The translations under genes were made by a program, and so were the position numbers. A model generated the notes under the pieces. That model was not told the origin of the DNA. It ran no database searches and worked only from the letters and a program-made list of their open reading frames with translations. Shown one piece after another: positions 48,995 through 60,084 of a DNA stretch of 64,000 nucleotides. The first letter of the stretch is position 1, and every line of letters begins with the position of its first letter. Source of the stretch: Capsicum annuum (taxonomy: Eukaryota > Streptophyta > Magnoliopsida > Solanales > Solanaceae); NCBI RefSeq assembly GCF_002878395.1, contig NC_061118.1, forward strand, positions 85,127,526 to 85,191,525. The letters are read 5' to 3'.

Positions 48995-50041
48995 AATAAA
49001 GATTCTGTTTTCTTAGAAAAAGACTTGGTATTATCAGTATTAATGACTTTTTGAGTCTTATCTTTGGAAAATATTTTTTTCCTATTTTGGAACATTTTTT
49101 TACTAATTTATTCTTTATTTTGAAAATTGATTTTCAAAAGAAAGGTGTCATCAACACTTCCACTACTTCTTACGCCACCTCTGCCACTACTGTACCTTTT
49201 TATTTTCCTAACAGCGCCCTTTTGCCATTCTTTCTCTCCCAACAGTTGCCTTATTCACTTTACCCTTTTTAATCTCCCATTTGGGTTATTCACCCACCTG
49301 TTCATCTTCTCCTCTACCCTTTTTAAAACCCTGATTCAAACCCTTCTACTAAGACCCAAACTCGCTCCATGGACAGTTTTTACAAATACCTTCAAAAACC
49401 TCTCTCCGATATTTATGTTCTCATCTCCTAATCTTTCTGTCAAATCTACTCCGGTTCTCAATAATCAAATCCTCAAATAATGATTTTGCAATACTCATCT
49501 GCAACTCTTACTCCTTCTTTAAGAACGTTGAGAAATATTATGACAAATTCTTCCATAACATACAGAACACCTTCACATACTTTCTGGCTATGCTGTGAAT
49601 AATGATTTTTATTCAAACGGGGGTCCTGTCCCATTTTTTTATTGTGAAATGATTTTCACGCACTGTCTACCATACATTTTTATTTTGCTAATTCCATTGG
49701 TAATCAATTAGACTATTTATATCTTATATGTCTACTGCTTCTTTTTTTGTATGTTGTGTTTTTCTTTTACAATATGCCAAAAATGGGAGAAAGGTAGGAA
49801 CATCAGAGGTGCCTACAAGTCAGGGAAACAAGTTGACTATCAAAGGAATAGAGTCAAATAATGCTCAAAGAAAAGAGGAACATCAAAAGTGCTTGCTAGA
49901 TAGGTGAAGCAAGCCAACTATCAAAAGATGAGAGTAACTAATGCTCAAAGCAAATAGGATCATCAGAGGCACTTGCAAGATACGAAAGCACATCATTAAA
50001 AAAATAGAGAAGTAAACCAATGTTTATGATTTGTCATTATT
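48995..50041 (+). other. Element E tail after pol
   Basis: About 1 kb. 49127-49480 is a pyrimidine-rich, hydrophobic open frame, and an overlapping frame is Ser/Thr/Ala-rich; neither can be assigned as env. 49797-50025 holds an 80-bp tandem repeat (separate entry). Nothing else is seen. Confidence 0.5.
49797..50025. repeat. 80-bp tandem repeat, nearly three copies, before E polypurine tract
   Basis: GGAACATCAGAGGTGC-type unit starts recur at 49797, 49877 and 49957, exactly 80 bp apart, with AACTATCAAAGGA and AATGCTCAAAG kept in each full copy. The third copy is partial. Confidence 0.85.
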
Positions 50042-50055
50042 AAAAAGAGGGAGAT
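50042..50055 (+). other. Element E polypurine tract
   Basis: AAAAAGAGGGAGAT directly precedes the LTR start TGTTAGCCC, as expected for a plus-strand copia element. Confidence 0.8.
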
Positions 50056-51043
50056 TGTTAGCCCTATAATCTCACTATATATTTTAATAAGGACAAACTA
50101 ATAAATAAATATCTTGCAAGATACACCGAACATATAAATGATCAAACAGAAACAATCCAGAAAGGAAGCAAGTATCTACTCACAAGAAAGTCCGCTTCAA
50201 GATTGGAAGAACATCAATCACGGAGATTATTAGCTTCCAAGATATATGACAAGCAAATCAATCAATAATAAGTGAAAAAAAGAATGAAAACCTCAAAATC
50301 AATCATAGAGAGTACTGGCCTCTTAGAATTATGGAAAATTAAATCAACCGACACTAAGATCAAAAGAAAAGAAGACCACACCCTCTACATGGATATATTT
50401 TATATGGATATTTATAGATGTGGAAGTTGCACCATGTATGGACATATCTGACTAAGGGGGACTAGTTCTGTGATAAGGACATACATTATGGTGCCATTAC
50501 TCAATCAAAGAATCAATTCAAATCCTTTATTGATAAGAAATCTCTTGGGTATCCTTATGAATAATAGAAGCCTAAGCATCTTAAGATTACAAAATTAAAG
50601 ACCAAAGATTGAAGCACTCATGCGACTTCAAGAAAGAATCTCAGAGTTTCACAATATTAGTCTCATAAAGCTTTGTACTTCTTAGCATACAATATTTGTA
50701 CAAATAATAAGATTGAGTCAACTTTGTTAAGAAAATTAAGGATATGTCACAAGATCTAAAAAAAAAATAAGTCTTCAGAACTTGTTCACCACCATTATGC
50801 TCGAGCTCCACTTTGAAAGATCTAAGGAAACTTTGAAACCCAAGAGGACTGGAAGTAGGAACCACATTGTTGTTTCGAACAAGGATAAATCTTAGTATTT
50901 TATATTTGAAGTTTCTTATTTACTCATTTTCTTATTTAGATCTAAGATGGTTTGTAAAGTATCTTGATTTATTGATAGGTCAACTGCAAAGACTCAATAG
51001 TCGACTCATGGAAATTTTTAATTCACCTCTCTTTTAAATTTCA
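50056..51043 (+). repeat. Element E 3' LTR
   Basis: Starts TGTTAGCCCTATAATCTC and ends TTAAATTTCA. It aligns with 43399-44355. Confidence 0.88.
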
Positions 51044-53220
51044 CCTCTAACTACCACAAATCAATACATAAGAATAATTACAATACAGTACATGAACTAT
51101 AACTGACTAGAGTTCCCAAAATAACAGAAATCATAACCTGCTGGCTGAATACTGAGAACTATCTAAACCTAATATATGGACTATATTTGGTGCCTACATC
51201 ATGAAGGAATGTAGCCACAAACGCATTTATGTGGTCAGTACTTTGGAATGTATTGAGGAAGTAAGAACATGCAGTAAATCATGAAAATATTTAAAGAACG
51301 TTTTAAAACTGAGGACATGAGCTATTTGCTGAAGTATGCATTTAAATCATGGTTGTACATGTAAATCGTAAGGCATCATGAAATTTATAAATCATGAGCT
51401 GAAAATAATTCTTTAAGATAGGAAGTGGTAAAACATGAATATTATATGTAAATATCATATAAATTTGAACATGTTGCAAGACTAAACTGAGGATTATCTA
51501 TGAACACTGAGCTTGAACGCACGAACATGTAAAATGAATGCAAAACTCAGTAAAGCATGTTCTGAGAAAATTGGTAAAAACTGCGTGATCCCTGAACTGA
51601 TAAACTGAGTATTGACTGAAATTATGAGAGCTATCATGTAACCGACATTCCCCAATCAGAGAAAATTAGTGTCCAACCTGCACCATAGTTAGAAGTGTGT
51701 TGATACCTTTCCATGGGTACTAACACATGGTTGTGTGGATCCACTAATTGTAAGTCCAAAAGGACTAGGGTATTGAGCCAAAAATGATGGGTGACCCCTC
51801 ATGACCTACGCTGGCTACATAGTTTTGGAACTTAGGAACTGCTACTAGCGACTCTGCCTAAACTGATGGGGAAGACGCCATCCCTGCATTCACTCAAAGC
51901 TAAATCCTACTCCCAACTGAATAGACACTAGTATTAATACTGTCTTAGCATGATGCAGTACTGTACTTGTACGTGCTAAGCATGAATATGATGCTTTGAA
52001 TGTAGTATTAAAATCATGGTCTGACTGACTTATAACTTAAAATTTAAGACATGTAGAAACAGATAGGTATTGGGTGTTCATAACCATCTAGCACTGAATG
52101 ATTACCAAATTTGATAACAACAATTAAATCAGTGACGTAATGTCATGATTCAAAGACCCAAAACAGAAGACATTCCATTACAAGAGGGATACACATAAAT
52201 TTAAACATAGGGATGCATAAAACTTAAGAGGATAATAATTCCATATGATTTTGTTCATAACTTTATGATGTAACATAAAATCAATAGGATATGACATGAA
52301 AATTGAAATTTAAAGCATGAAAAAACTTAATTCACATAGCAACACATATTGACAGGGCTTGAATTCAAAATACTAAGAAATACATGGAATAAATTCATAA
52401 GTTTCATGAATAATTTCATAAGATAGGATATAATTCATTCTTCAAATAAAAAAAATATGGTTTTTGGGCTCAATCAATGAAAGCAACCATTGATGAATAC
52501 CCCACATACCTCAATTAGATGAATTCTTGAAGAAAACATGGAATTACAACTTGAATTCTTGAATTCTTGTGGAAAAAAAGCTTGAATTCGTTGTTCTTGG
52601 GAAGGGAAGAGTTTACATAAGTGTTTAATGATGAAAAGTGAAAAAATAATTCCCTTTGGGGGCTTTAATCTATCCCTTGGATTCTTGGGGGAAAGTAGGA
52701 ATGACCAAAATGCCCCTTGGGCTTATACATACGAAAGCAGGAAACATACCCTCCGCATCGCGATAGCTAAGATAGAGCCTAAGGTCCACATCACGGAGGC
52801 TAAGGTGGATCCTAAGGTATGTGTGGCGAAGATATCGTGGATCCTTATTGTTTTCTCATAAAAATGCTCATAACTATTTACTCGAGTGTCATATTAAGGT
52901 AAAATAGGATGCAATCGAAAGAGTATTCAATGATACATAATTTGGTGGCTCTTGGGCTGACAAATTACACATATTTCAAATGTTATACACATCCAAAGTT
53001 GACCCTTGTAGGATCAAATACAAAAAATTTTGCCAAATCAAGAGCTCCCAGTTCTACTTTGTTCTAAGTGTTTCCTATGAACATTTTTCACCACATAAGC
53101 ACTCTTAACACAAGGATAATAATGATGACACATATATTCACATAGGAATAATGGGATTAGAGTTTATGCATATAGGATCAATGGTTCAAATTCTTGCCCA
53201 AAAATACAGGGTGTTAGAAG
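51044..53220 (-). repeat. Element B 5' LTR, second part
   Basis: Resumes after E with CTACCACAAATCAATAC, matching 11297 onward; after about 52630 it matches 39309-39846. It ends GGGTGTTAGA, a decayed TGTTACA. A CpG-containing segment at 52755-52850 repeats GATAGCTAAGATAGAGCCTA-like words. Confidence 0.83.
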
Positions 53221-53700
53221 GACCTTCGGATCTCCCATCCTTAACATGCACTAAATGGTAGAGACAACCCTTGGAAATCAACTTTTGGGCTCTAAGATAC
53301 TAAATGAACCTTACCTTGGGAACTATGGAACTCCCTTCTCATTCAATCACGGGTTCATTCGAGAATGGAAAATTGACCCTTAAGGTCCTATAGTCAAGAG
53401 ATGCATAGCACAAGTGCAACCAGTCCATCCTTAAAATCACTTCAAAGTCTAATATGTTCAACACTATCAGAACCACTTATGTCTCCCGAATATGGATAGA
53501 TACCACACAAACCCTATAGAATCTTATAGTCATAATAGTGTCACCCACCGGATTAGACATAGAAAAGGGATCTAGAATACATTTGGGACAAAAAGCAAAA
53601 TGAATAGTTGTATAACGGGTCACATAAAAAAGCGTTGATTCAGATCAAGCATACGATATACATCATGGGAGAAGAGTTATAGTGTACTAGCAACAACATT
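53221..53700 (-). pseudogene. Element A protease
   Basis: The minus strand reads PVGDTIM, VILRMDWLHLCYASLDY (about 53390-53430) and YLRAQKLISKGCLYHLVHV (about 53230-53300), the Tekay protease and its linker to RT. The text ends at 53221, where B starts, and resumes at 11004 with the short lead-in before RT. The true active-site triad is not clearly legible. Confidence 0.72.
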
Positions 53701-55036
53701 TGGAGATGCCTTAGAATCTCCTGATGGGTGGTAAGAGTAAATAGACAGTTTCAACCATTGTCGGAGCCAGAAGTAGCACCCTTTGGTGTAGGAGCCGAAG
53801 AAGCAACGACTGGGACCTTATTTTCCCTAATAGCACCATTGCCTGAATTATAGTTCCTCTAAAATTTTCAAGGCTAGCCACATCTGAAACACTTATTCCT
53901 TCCCTTATCACCAAAGCCATAGTGCAATTGTCCTTAAAGTCTACAAGGAGGATGCGATGAAGCTGACGGGCCTAACTAGATTGAGACTGGGCACTTTGTG
54001 CCTTAAATCCACTATTTCTCTAAAAATGGCAATCACCAGATGGCTTAGGATATGGAGCACTAGTTGTATATTAAAAACCAGAACTCCTCATTTCTTCTTA
54101 TACCACTGCCTGCTATCTCTACCATGATTTTACTGGCCACCACCCTGCTTAGAATACCAGGATCTTTTACTTTACCTTTCCCCTAATTTGGCTTGTTTCT
54201 TTTTTTTTTATCTTCCACCTGCTGCATATACACCATAAGCCTAGAGATATCCAGGTCACTATTTAGCAAGGTGGCCTTTTATTCAAACACCAACTCTTGA
54301 GACAAGCCCAATGCAAACATCCACATCTTATCCCTCATTCTAGATACTAGCTCGGGAGAATAACGGGACAACTAATGTAACTTCAAGGGATTTTCCTTCA
54401 GTATTATCTTGCCTTGCTTTAAATTCACAAACCTGAGGAAAAAAGCAACTAAGAAAAGCACCAGAGAAATCCTCCTATAAAGAAAAATATGTATCGTCTA
54501 CCCTAGGTTGGTCCCGCTCTTTATACCACTGATACACTACATCCTCTAGTTGGTATGTAGAGAATTCCATACCCTTAGAGTCAAAAGCAAGAATCACATG
54601 AAAAATCTTCTCCATCTCATCTATGAAACCTTGAGGATCTTCCTTAACCCTTGAACCAATAAAGGTCAGAGGATTAAACCCCATAAACTAGCCAACCTTA
54701 GTGGCCTCAGAAGAACTCACAAAAGAACCAGTGGTACCTAACTAACATGACTGATATGTCATCAAATAGGTCAATAGATCAATACATCAATGAAACTCAA
54801 CATTTGAAATATCTCCTGTGGTGGTGGGGCATGATCATCATCATCTCCTGAGGCCCGAGGAGGACTAGCAAGGAAAATGGAACTCCACGTATGGTAGCAC
54901 AATTAGGAGCTGAAGTCCTAGACAAGATACGAACTCTATAAGTAGAACAAGCTCTGGCGACATTGTCCTCAGAGGAGATAGAATGGCTTCCACGTGCATT
55001 AGATCTTCTTTCAAGCATGATCTGAAAAGAAAACAA
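53701..55036 (-). pseudogene. Element A gag
   Basis: The start lies near 55018 with MLERRSNARGSHS, an Arg/Ser/Asn-rich head usual in Tekay gag. The capsid part 54684-54475 is open: FNPLTFIGSRVKEDPQGFID, then YQLEDVVYQWYKERDQPR. Further blocks at 54470-54250 (EDFSGAFLSCFFP) are interrupted. A zinc knuckle remnant at about 53875-53920 keeps CFRC, but the His and last Cys positions read Lys and Tyr. The leader 55037-55212 is non-coding. Confidence 0.77.
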
Positions 55037-55212
55037 ATAGGGATTAAAGAAGATTACAGACCTTAGATTCTATATCATGAAATAGAAAAACTAGAAAGGG
55101 AAACATTCCAAAATGTCTTGTAGCCTCTCTTTTATAAGTTTGGCACGCCACACACCTATAAAAGAGAATCTATTTGACACAAATTTATGGAAACCCAATG
55201 ACACAAAACATA

Positions 55213-55225
55213 GGCTCTGATACCA
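55213..55225 (-). other. Element A primer binding site (initiator-Met)
   Basis: Minus strand TGGTATCAGAGCC is an exact complement of the initiator tRNA-Met 3' end as used by plant chromoviruses. It lies four bases from the LTR. Confidence 0.88.
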
Positions 55226-55229
55226 ACTT

Positions 55230-57349
55230 TGTCATGTCATGAACCAGGAGCTGGCCTTGATGAGTATCTCAAGTCAACCGAGAACCAAAGATGACCCCTC
55301 TGCCTAACCATACAGTACATAGCAAGCCTACAAGCATCAGAAATATGAACATATAAGAAAATAGAAAGATAAAAAATCAATGATAACTAAGTTTGTCAAC
55401 ATAAATACCTAATCCACAGTAAAATCCCTAAAGCCTCTACAAATTCAAAAATTGTCTAAGTCGATACATGTCCCCAACTCTGACAATTATAATAACAAAG
55501 ACAATGTTAAAGTGAAATCTTCAATTCTAGTTCATGAAAGGAAACCAATGAAATTACCAAGTCTTTCAGAGAATGTAAGATCATCATTTTACCACCAATG
55601 ACCGACGAACTTAGTCGATATGCCTATCACTTCACAAAAAAAGTAGAAGGGTGTTAAGTGCCCATATCAGGATACAACATTTGAAGACGATTAGTGGATT
55701 GAGCAATTACTTGAAACTCAGGGATAGGGGAAAATATAATGCAAAGTCATATCCATTTCAAACTCACTATACATGTTCACATACATGCATACATATATAT
55801 AAAAGATCTTGAGGTAGGGAACAAGGTATAATATTATAATAAAACATTATCCTTTCCTATGTAGCTCAACCGTTATAAATAGGCACCCACGGGCTATATG
55901 TGCTCAGCTCCCTACAGAAAGGGCCTAATGTGTGATAGCTACACGAACTGATGGTATCAAGGAAGAAAAAGGAATTCCCCAACCCTACGTCAATGAAAGA
56001 TACAATTTTATATCAATAGTGTGAACTGTGCGCATTGTCATTAATACTAAACCTCATGTTTGTAAACATGAGTTTCCAGTATAAGTCATCTAAGACCCAC
56101 ACCATCACGGCTTAGATACATAATCTCCATGAAGCCCAATTTAAAACAAGTTTCACATAATCCATTTATTAACTAGAGAATTAATCATTAAGGCACACCA
56201 TGGGTATCATCATACCCTTATACTTTAAACTTGTCTCTATGCCATAACCATAATATTAATGTATGGGAATGCCTCGACCCTCTTTGATTATTAAATTAAC
56301 CATATCCAATAGGGCCGTTAAAAAATCATGTTCATTGTTTAACCATTTATGCAATGCAATAATATAAGTGAGTAAGTCAAACCATGTGACAATTTCAAAA
56401 TTTGAAGCCATTTATACAAGTGGGTTGAGGTAACACAATTATTCATAACCAATTTACAAGTTTAAAACATCAACTTGGGGAGGGGGGATACCCTGACCCC
56501 CATTCCAAATCCCACAACCATGAACCCCTTAGTTCAAAACATCAATTTCAAAGCATGAGTAAATCATCAAAAATATCAAAAAATAATTCAAGGATCAATC
56601 ACTCTTAAAACCTCAACCATATAGAAACCCACATGTATATTCATATAATTAAACTATGTAAGAAACATGTTTTTCATGAAATAAGAATTGGGGAAGAGTA
56701 ACATGCCTGAAATACTATGATTTACGTATAGAAACAAACCCTTAAGCCCTTAGATAACCAACTTCTTAGAAACCTTAAGTAGTTTTACCTTGGAGATTTT
56801 TGAGAGTTTGAAAGAGTTCTTTGAGTGTTAAGGTGTTGAAAATAACGCCCCAAGGGTGTTTTATGGTCATGGGTATTAAATGGGAAAAAAGGGAAATGTC
56901 CAAAGTGCCCTCAACTTAAAAGCTAAAAAATTATCGCCAGTGTGTATAGGTCACTACATGACTCGTAAGAACTCACCACGGCTCATCACCATGGGTCATA
57001 GTCAGGAAAGTAGCTGAGGGACCCCCCTATGGTGACCCTAGAACTCTCACCCTATGACTTGTTAAGAGATGTGACGACTCATATAATCCAAGTCATAGTA
57101 AAGATTGAATACTTTGGGCATGACACTAGTTTGGCTATGGATGGGACTATGCGACTCATTTTGAGACTTTATGACTTGTAACCTTTGATTCTTATCCATA
57201 ATAGAAACTCCAAAACAACATACATGACAGGTTTCGATTAGGTTCCTAAGACCCGTAATGACATGTAACCACTTATTATGAGAGTCGTAGTATGGGCAGT
57301 GAGTTTAAAAACTCAATAAAATTTAGTGACCAAAATCTTGGATGTTACA
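55230..57349 (-). repeat. Element A 5' LTR (complete, 2.1 kb)
   Basis: Begins TGTCATGTCATGAACC and ends GGATGTTACA. Its right-hand 960 bp match 1-942, and parts match D's LTR 60085-61591. It carries ACGACTCGT-like words at 56940-57300. No gene. Confidence 0.87.
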
Positions 57350-58170
57350 TAAAACTTGGTGATCTCTCACATGTCTCTACAGACAAAGTCAAAGATGGAA
57401 AGAAACACTAAAATGGTGAAACATCTACTAACAATATTCAAACTTTTGAGGACTAAACTGATGAACAAATGGAAATTATTTAGATTAATTCTAAGTCTAA
57501 AAATTTACTATACAATTCTATTAATGGTGAAGAATATGTAAAGATCTTTTATAGTGAAACTGTTAAGGCAGTGTGGGATAAATTTGAAGTGACCTATGAA
57601 GGAACTGAGAAAGTCAAAAAAACACTTGTGATTTTATTGCTCTGTGATTATGAACTTTTCAAGATGAACGATGGGAAGTTCATTGAAAAAACATTTACAA
57701 GATTTGGCAAAATTATTGGTGAAATCAAAGTTATAGGAAAAGCTTATCCTATAGAAGATCAGATCAATAGGATTCTTAGAAGTTTTCCACCTTAATGGCT
57801 TTCTCATGCTGTGGCCCTTAAAAGTATGAACTTAAATAAAATGACTTATGATGAAGTCGAAGGAGATCTCGTTGCCTTTAAAAAGGTACATTTGAGTATG
57901 AAGGACGAACTGTAAGATGAGAAAAGGAAAATTATGGCTTTTAAAGGTACAAATGAAGAGGAAGATAATATCTTGGATGAAAATGAATCTGCTCTCATAG
58001 CCTAGACAATTGTTGACAATTACATAAGATCAAAAAATCAATGAAAAGGAAAACCAAACTACCCAAAAGAAATGCAAATACAACAGGAATGAGGGTAAGA
58101 GCTATAACTGTAGTAAATATGGTCATATTGCTTATGATTGTCCAGAAGATAGCAGAGATCCCTCCAAATG
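57350..58170 (+). pseudogene. Element G gag remnant
   Basis: 57571-57795 is open and reads MWDKFEVTYEGTEKVKKTL, then LFKMNDGKFIEKTFTRFGKI and QINRILRSFPP, the SIRE/Tork gag core; it continues past a TAA with MTYDEVEGDLVAF. The zinc knuckle at 58100-58141 reads SYNCSKYGHIAYDC: the first metal-binding Cys is Ser (AGC), while the other three ligands remain. The region 58170-58980 has no long open frame and only Asn/Lys/Ser-rich linker text. Confidence 0.77.
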
Positions 58171-58980
58171 AAGTCTAAAGTCTTATGTTTATTGGGTGGA
58201 AATAGCAATCTGATGTTAAAATAAAATCATTGGAGATTTTAATTTCATTGAAATAATGGAATCTAGTCAGTTAAAAACTAATTCTTTTAATGAATTCTCT
58301 AGATTACAAAATTTTCTAAATATTTCACTAGTTGATTGAAATAAAAATCAATGATGAAAATAGGGCTTTATCAATAGACAAAAAAGATAGGGAAATTATA
58401 TCTGAAGTTTGAGAAATTGAAAAGATTTTCTAATAGAAGAAATTAAAGAATTAAAAGTTAAAATCAACAATTTTGAAAAATATTCCAATCACAGTATTAT
58501 CAAATTTAAACAGTCGACTAGTTCTACTAAGTCAGCTGACAAATCTGACAATGGTAGACTCATGTATGGTTATAGATACTATAGCTGGGAAGGATCTTAA
58601 TGTTCAACTAACTACAATATGTCGACCAAAGAGAGCAGGCATGGTCATAATACCTATCATAATAAATATTATAGTTGTGTAGGATCTCAATAATTAACTA
58701 AGTTCATTTAGTTGATCAAAAGAACCAGTCATAGTTATAATACCTATCACACCTATTCAACCACTAAACGATACTCTTATTCTTCTATCATTATGGCAAA
58801 CTTGGTCATCAATATTATAATTTTATATTTCATTCTAGATATCCTAGTAAATTGATTCAGAAAGCAAAAACTGAGTCAACAAATTCAAAAACTAACCCCA
58901 TGGGACCCAAGAATACTTGTATACAAAGAAATAAGTGATGTATCCTTTTTGTAGGGATGCCACTGAAAATCGTAAAGAAA

Positions 58981-60084
58981 ATAGTATCTTGACAGTGGAT
59001 GTTCATAGCATACAATAGGCAACAAAGGTCATTTTAAGATTGTAATTGATTTTGATGGATTTGATATAAGTTTTGGAGACAACTCCAAAGGAAAAGTATG
59101 AGTATTGGTTATATCTCATTTAATAAATCACGTGATATCAATAATATTTATTTGGTTACAAGCTTGAAGTATAATCTATTCAGCATACATTATGTGATGT
59201 TGATTTGGAAGTAGGATACAAAAAGGATGGATGTATAATTTAAATGCATGGCTAGAAAATCTTATTAGAAATAGACATAGGAATATGTATGTCCTAGACT
59301 CTATATAAAGGACAGAAGGACAAATCTGTCTTGCCTCAACTTCTAAACATCCTTGGGTTTGCCATTGAAAGCTTGGTCATGCAAGTAAGAGACATATGGA
59401 CCAGCTAGCCAAACATGAACTGGTCACTGGTCTTCTAAAGCTTTATTTAAAAAAGACTCACATTTGTGATGCTTGTCATCTTGGTAAGACTGTTAATAAT
59501 ATTGTCTCTACTACTAAATCATTGCAGCTACTTTACATGGATTGGTTTGGTTCGACTAGAACTACTAGCATTTGTTGTAAAAGGTTTGTGTTTGTGATTA
59601 TTGATGGCTATTTTCTATTTACTTAGGGTATGTTTCTCTATAACAAAGATAATGCTTTAAAGAATTTTGAAGTTTTTTGTGAAAAGGTTCTAAGAGATAA
59701 ATCTTACTATATCTCTGTTATTAGATATGATCATGGAGGATAATTTGAGAACAATCATTTTGAAACCATATGTAACAATCGAGGTTAAACTTGTAACTTC
59801 TCTACTCCAAGATCTCTTAAATAAAATGGAGTGGTTGAACACAAAAATAGAACTCTTCAATACAAGGCACGAACCATGATTTTTTAACATTCACTACCTC
59901 ATAAATTTTGGGCAGAATATATTAGTACTGCTTGCATATTTTTAATAGGTGGGTCATAAAACATATCCTAGATAAAACTCCTTTTAAGCTTTAAATCCAC
60001 AAGAGACACAATATTGGGTATTTTATGCAGTTGGATCCAAATGTTTTGCACATAACAATGGTACGGATAATATTAGTAGGTTTG
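58981..60084 (+). pseudogene. Element G protease and partial integrase
   Basis: Protease: at 58991-59005 the codons give DSGCS, the intact active-site motif, followed at once by a TAG stop, then HTIGN and a FGDNSKGKV block. Integrase: 59396-59626 has THICDACHLGKT (zinc-binding Cys pair) and RFVFVIIDGY (first catalytic Asp). RYDHGG near 59726 keeps the second Asp, and NGVVEHKNRTLQ near 59830 keeps the catalytic Glu. Stops separate these blocks. The gene is cut at 60084 by D, before the C-terminal region, and no RT is present. Confidence 0.78.

Larger units (their letters stand above)
43399..51043 (+). mobile_element. Element E: Ty1/copia retrotransposon (SIRE/Tork-like)
   Basis: LTRs 43399-44355 and 50056-51043 flank, in order, an initiator-Met primer site, gag with zinc knuckle, protease, integrase, RT, RNase H, a non-coding tail and a polypurine tract. 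Target duplication is CCTCC at 43394-43398 against CCTCT at 51044-51048. Integrase before RT defines the copia superfamily. Total length is 7.6 kb. It is opposite in orientation to B, whose right LTR it splits. All reading frames are broken. Confidence 0.9.
11005..53220 (-). mobile_element. Element B: Tekay-related large non-coding retrotransposon, split by C and E
   Basis: Pieces are 11005-12905, 39309-43398 and 51044-53220, together about 8.2 kb. LTRs of roughly 2.4 kb flank a 3.2 kb interior with no gag or pol that I can read. Primer site (43073-43084) and polypurine tract (39850-39859) fit a minus-strand Tekay element. The leader next to the primer site, about 42920-43072, resembles A's leader at about 55020-55212. 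The target flanks ATAAC and AGGAC agree at only three of five bases. It inserted exactly between A's protease and RT. Confidence 0.78.
1..57349 (-). mobile_element. Element A: Tekay/Del-type Ty3 chromovirus, split by nested insertions
   Basis: Minus-strand LTR retrotransposon whose pieces are 1-1403, 8371-11004 and 53221-57349. In transcription order they give the 5' LTR (55230-57349), an initiator-Met primer site, gag, protease, [B], RT, RNase H, integrase, [H], integrase tail with chromodomain, polypurine tract, and the 3' LTR (1-942, truncated by the window). Protease text stops at 53221 and resumes in the leader to RT at 11004. Integrase text stops at 8371 and resumes at 1403. Without its insertions the internal region is about 5.1 kb, the usual size for a complete Tekay element, so gene loss is by small mutations. 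The nesting makes it older than B, H, C, E, F and the CACTA element. Confidence 0.88.
57350..60084 (+). mobile_element. Element G: copia fragment (gag to integrase), oldest layer
   Basis: Plus-strand Ty1/copia interior without visible LTRs. It begins inside gag next to A's LTR and stops inside integrase next to D's LTR. This is as expected if A and D inserted into it; the remaining parts would lie beyond the far ends of A (left of the window) and D (right of the window), which I cannot see. It is related to E but clearly a separate copy. Confidence 0.78.

Noticed and set aside
49127..49480. Hydrophobic 117-codon frame in E's tail, considered as an env-like gene
   Set aside because: Composition follows a pyrimidine-rich stretch, an overlapping frame is equally open, and no signal or fusion features are clear.
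52628..52861. 77-codon frame with repeated KVHITEAKVDPKV-like text
   Set aside because: Repetition comes from a short CpG-containing direct repeat in B's LTR; the other LTR copy is not open.
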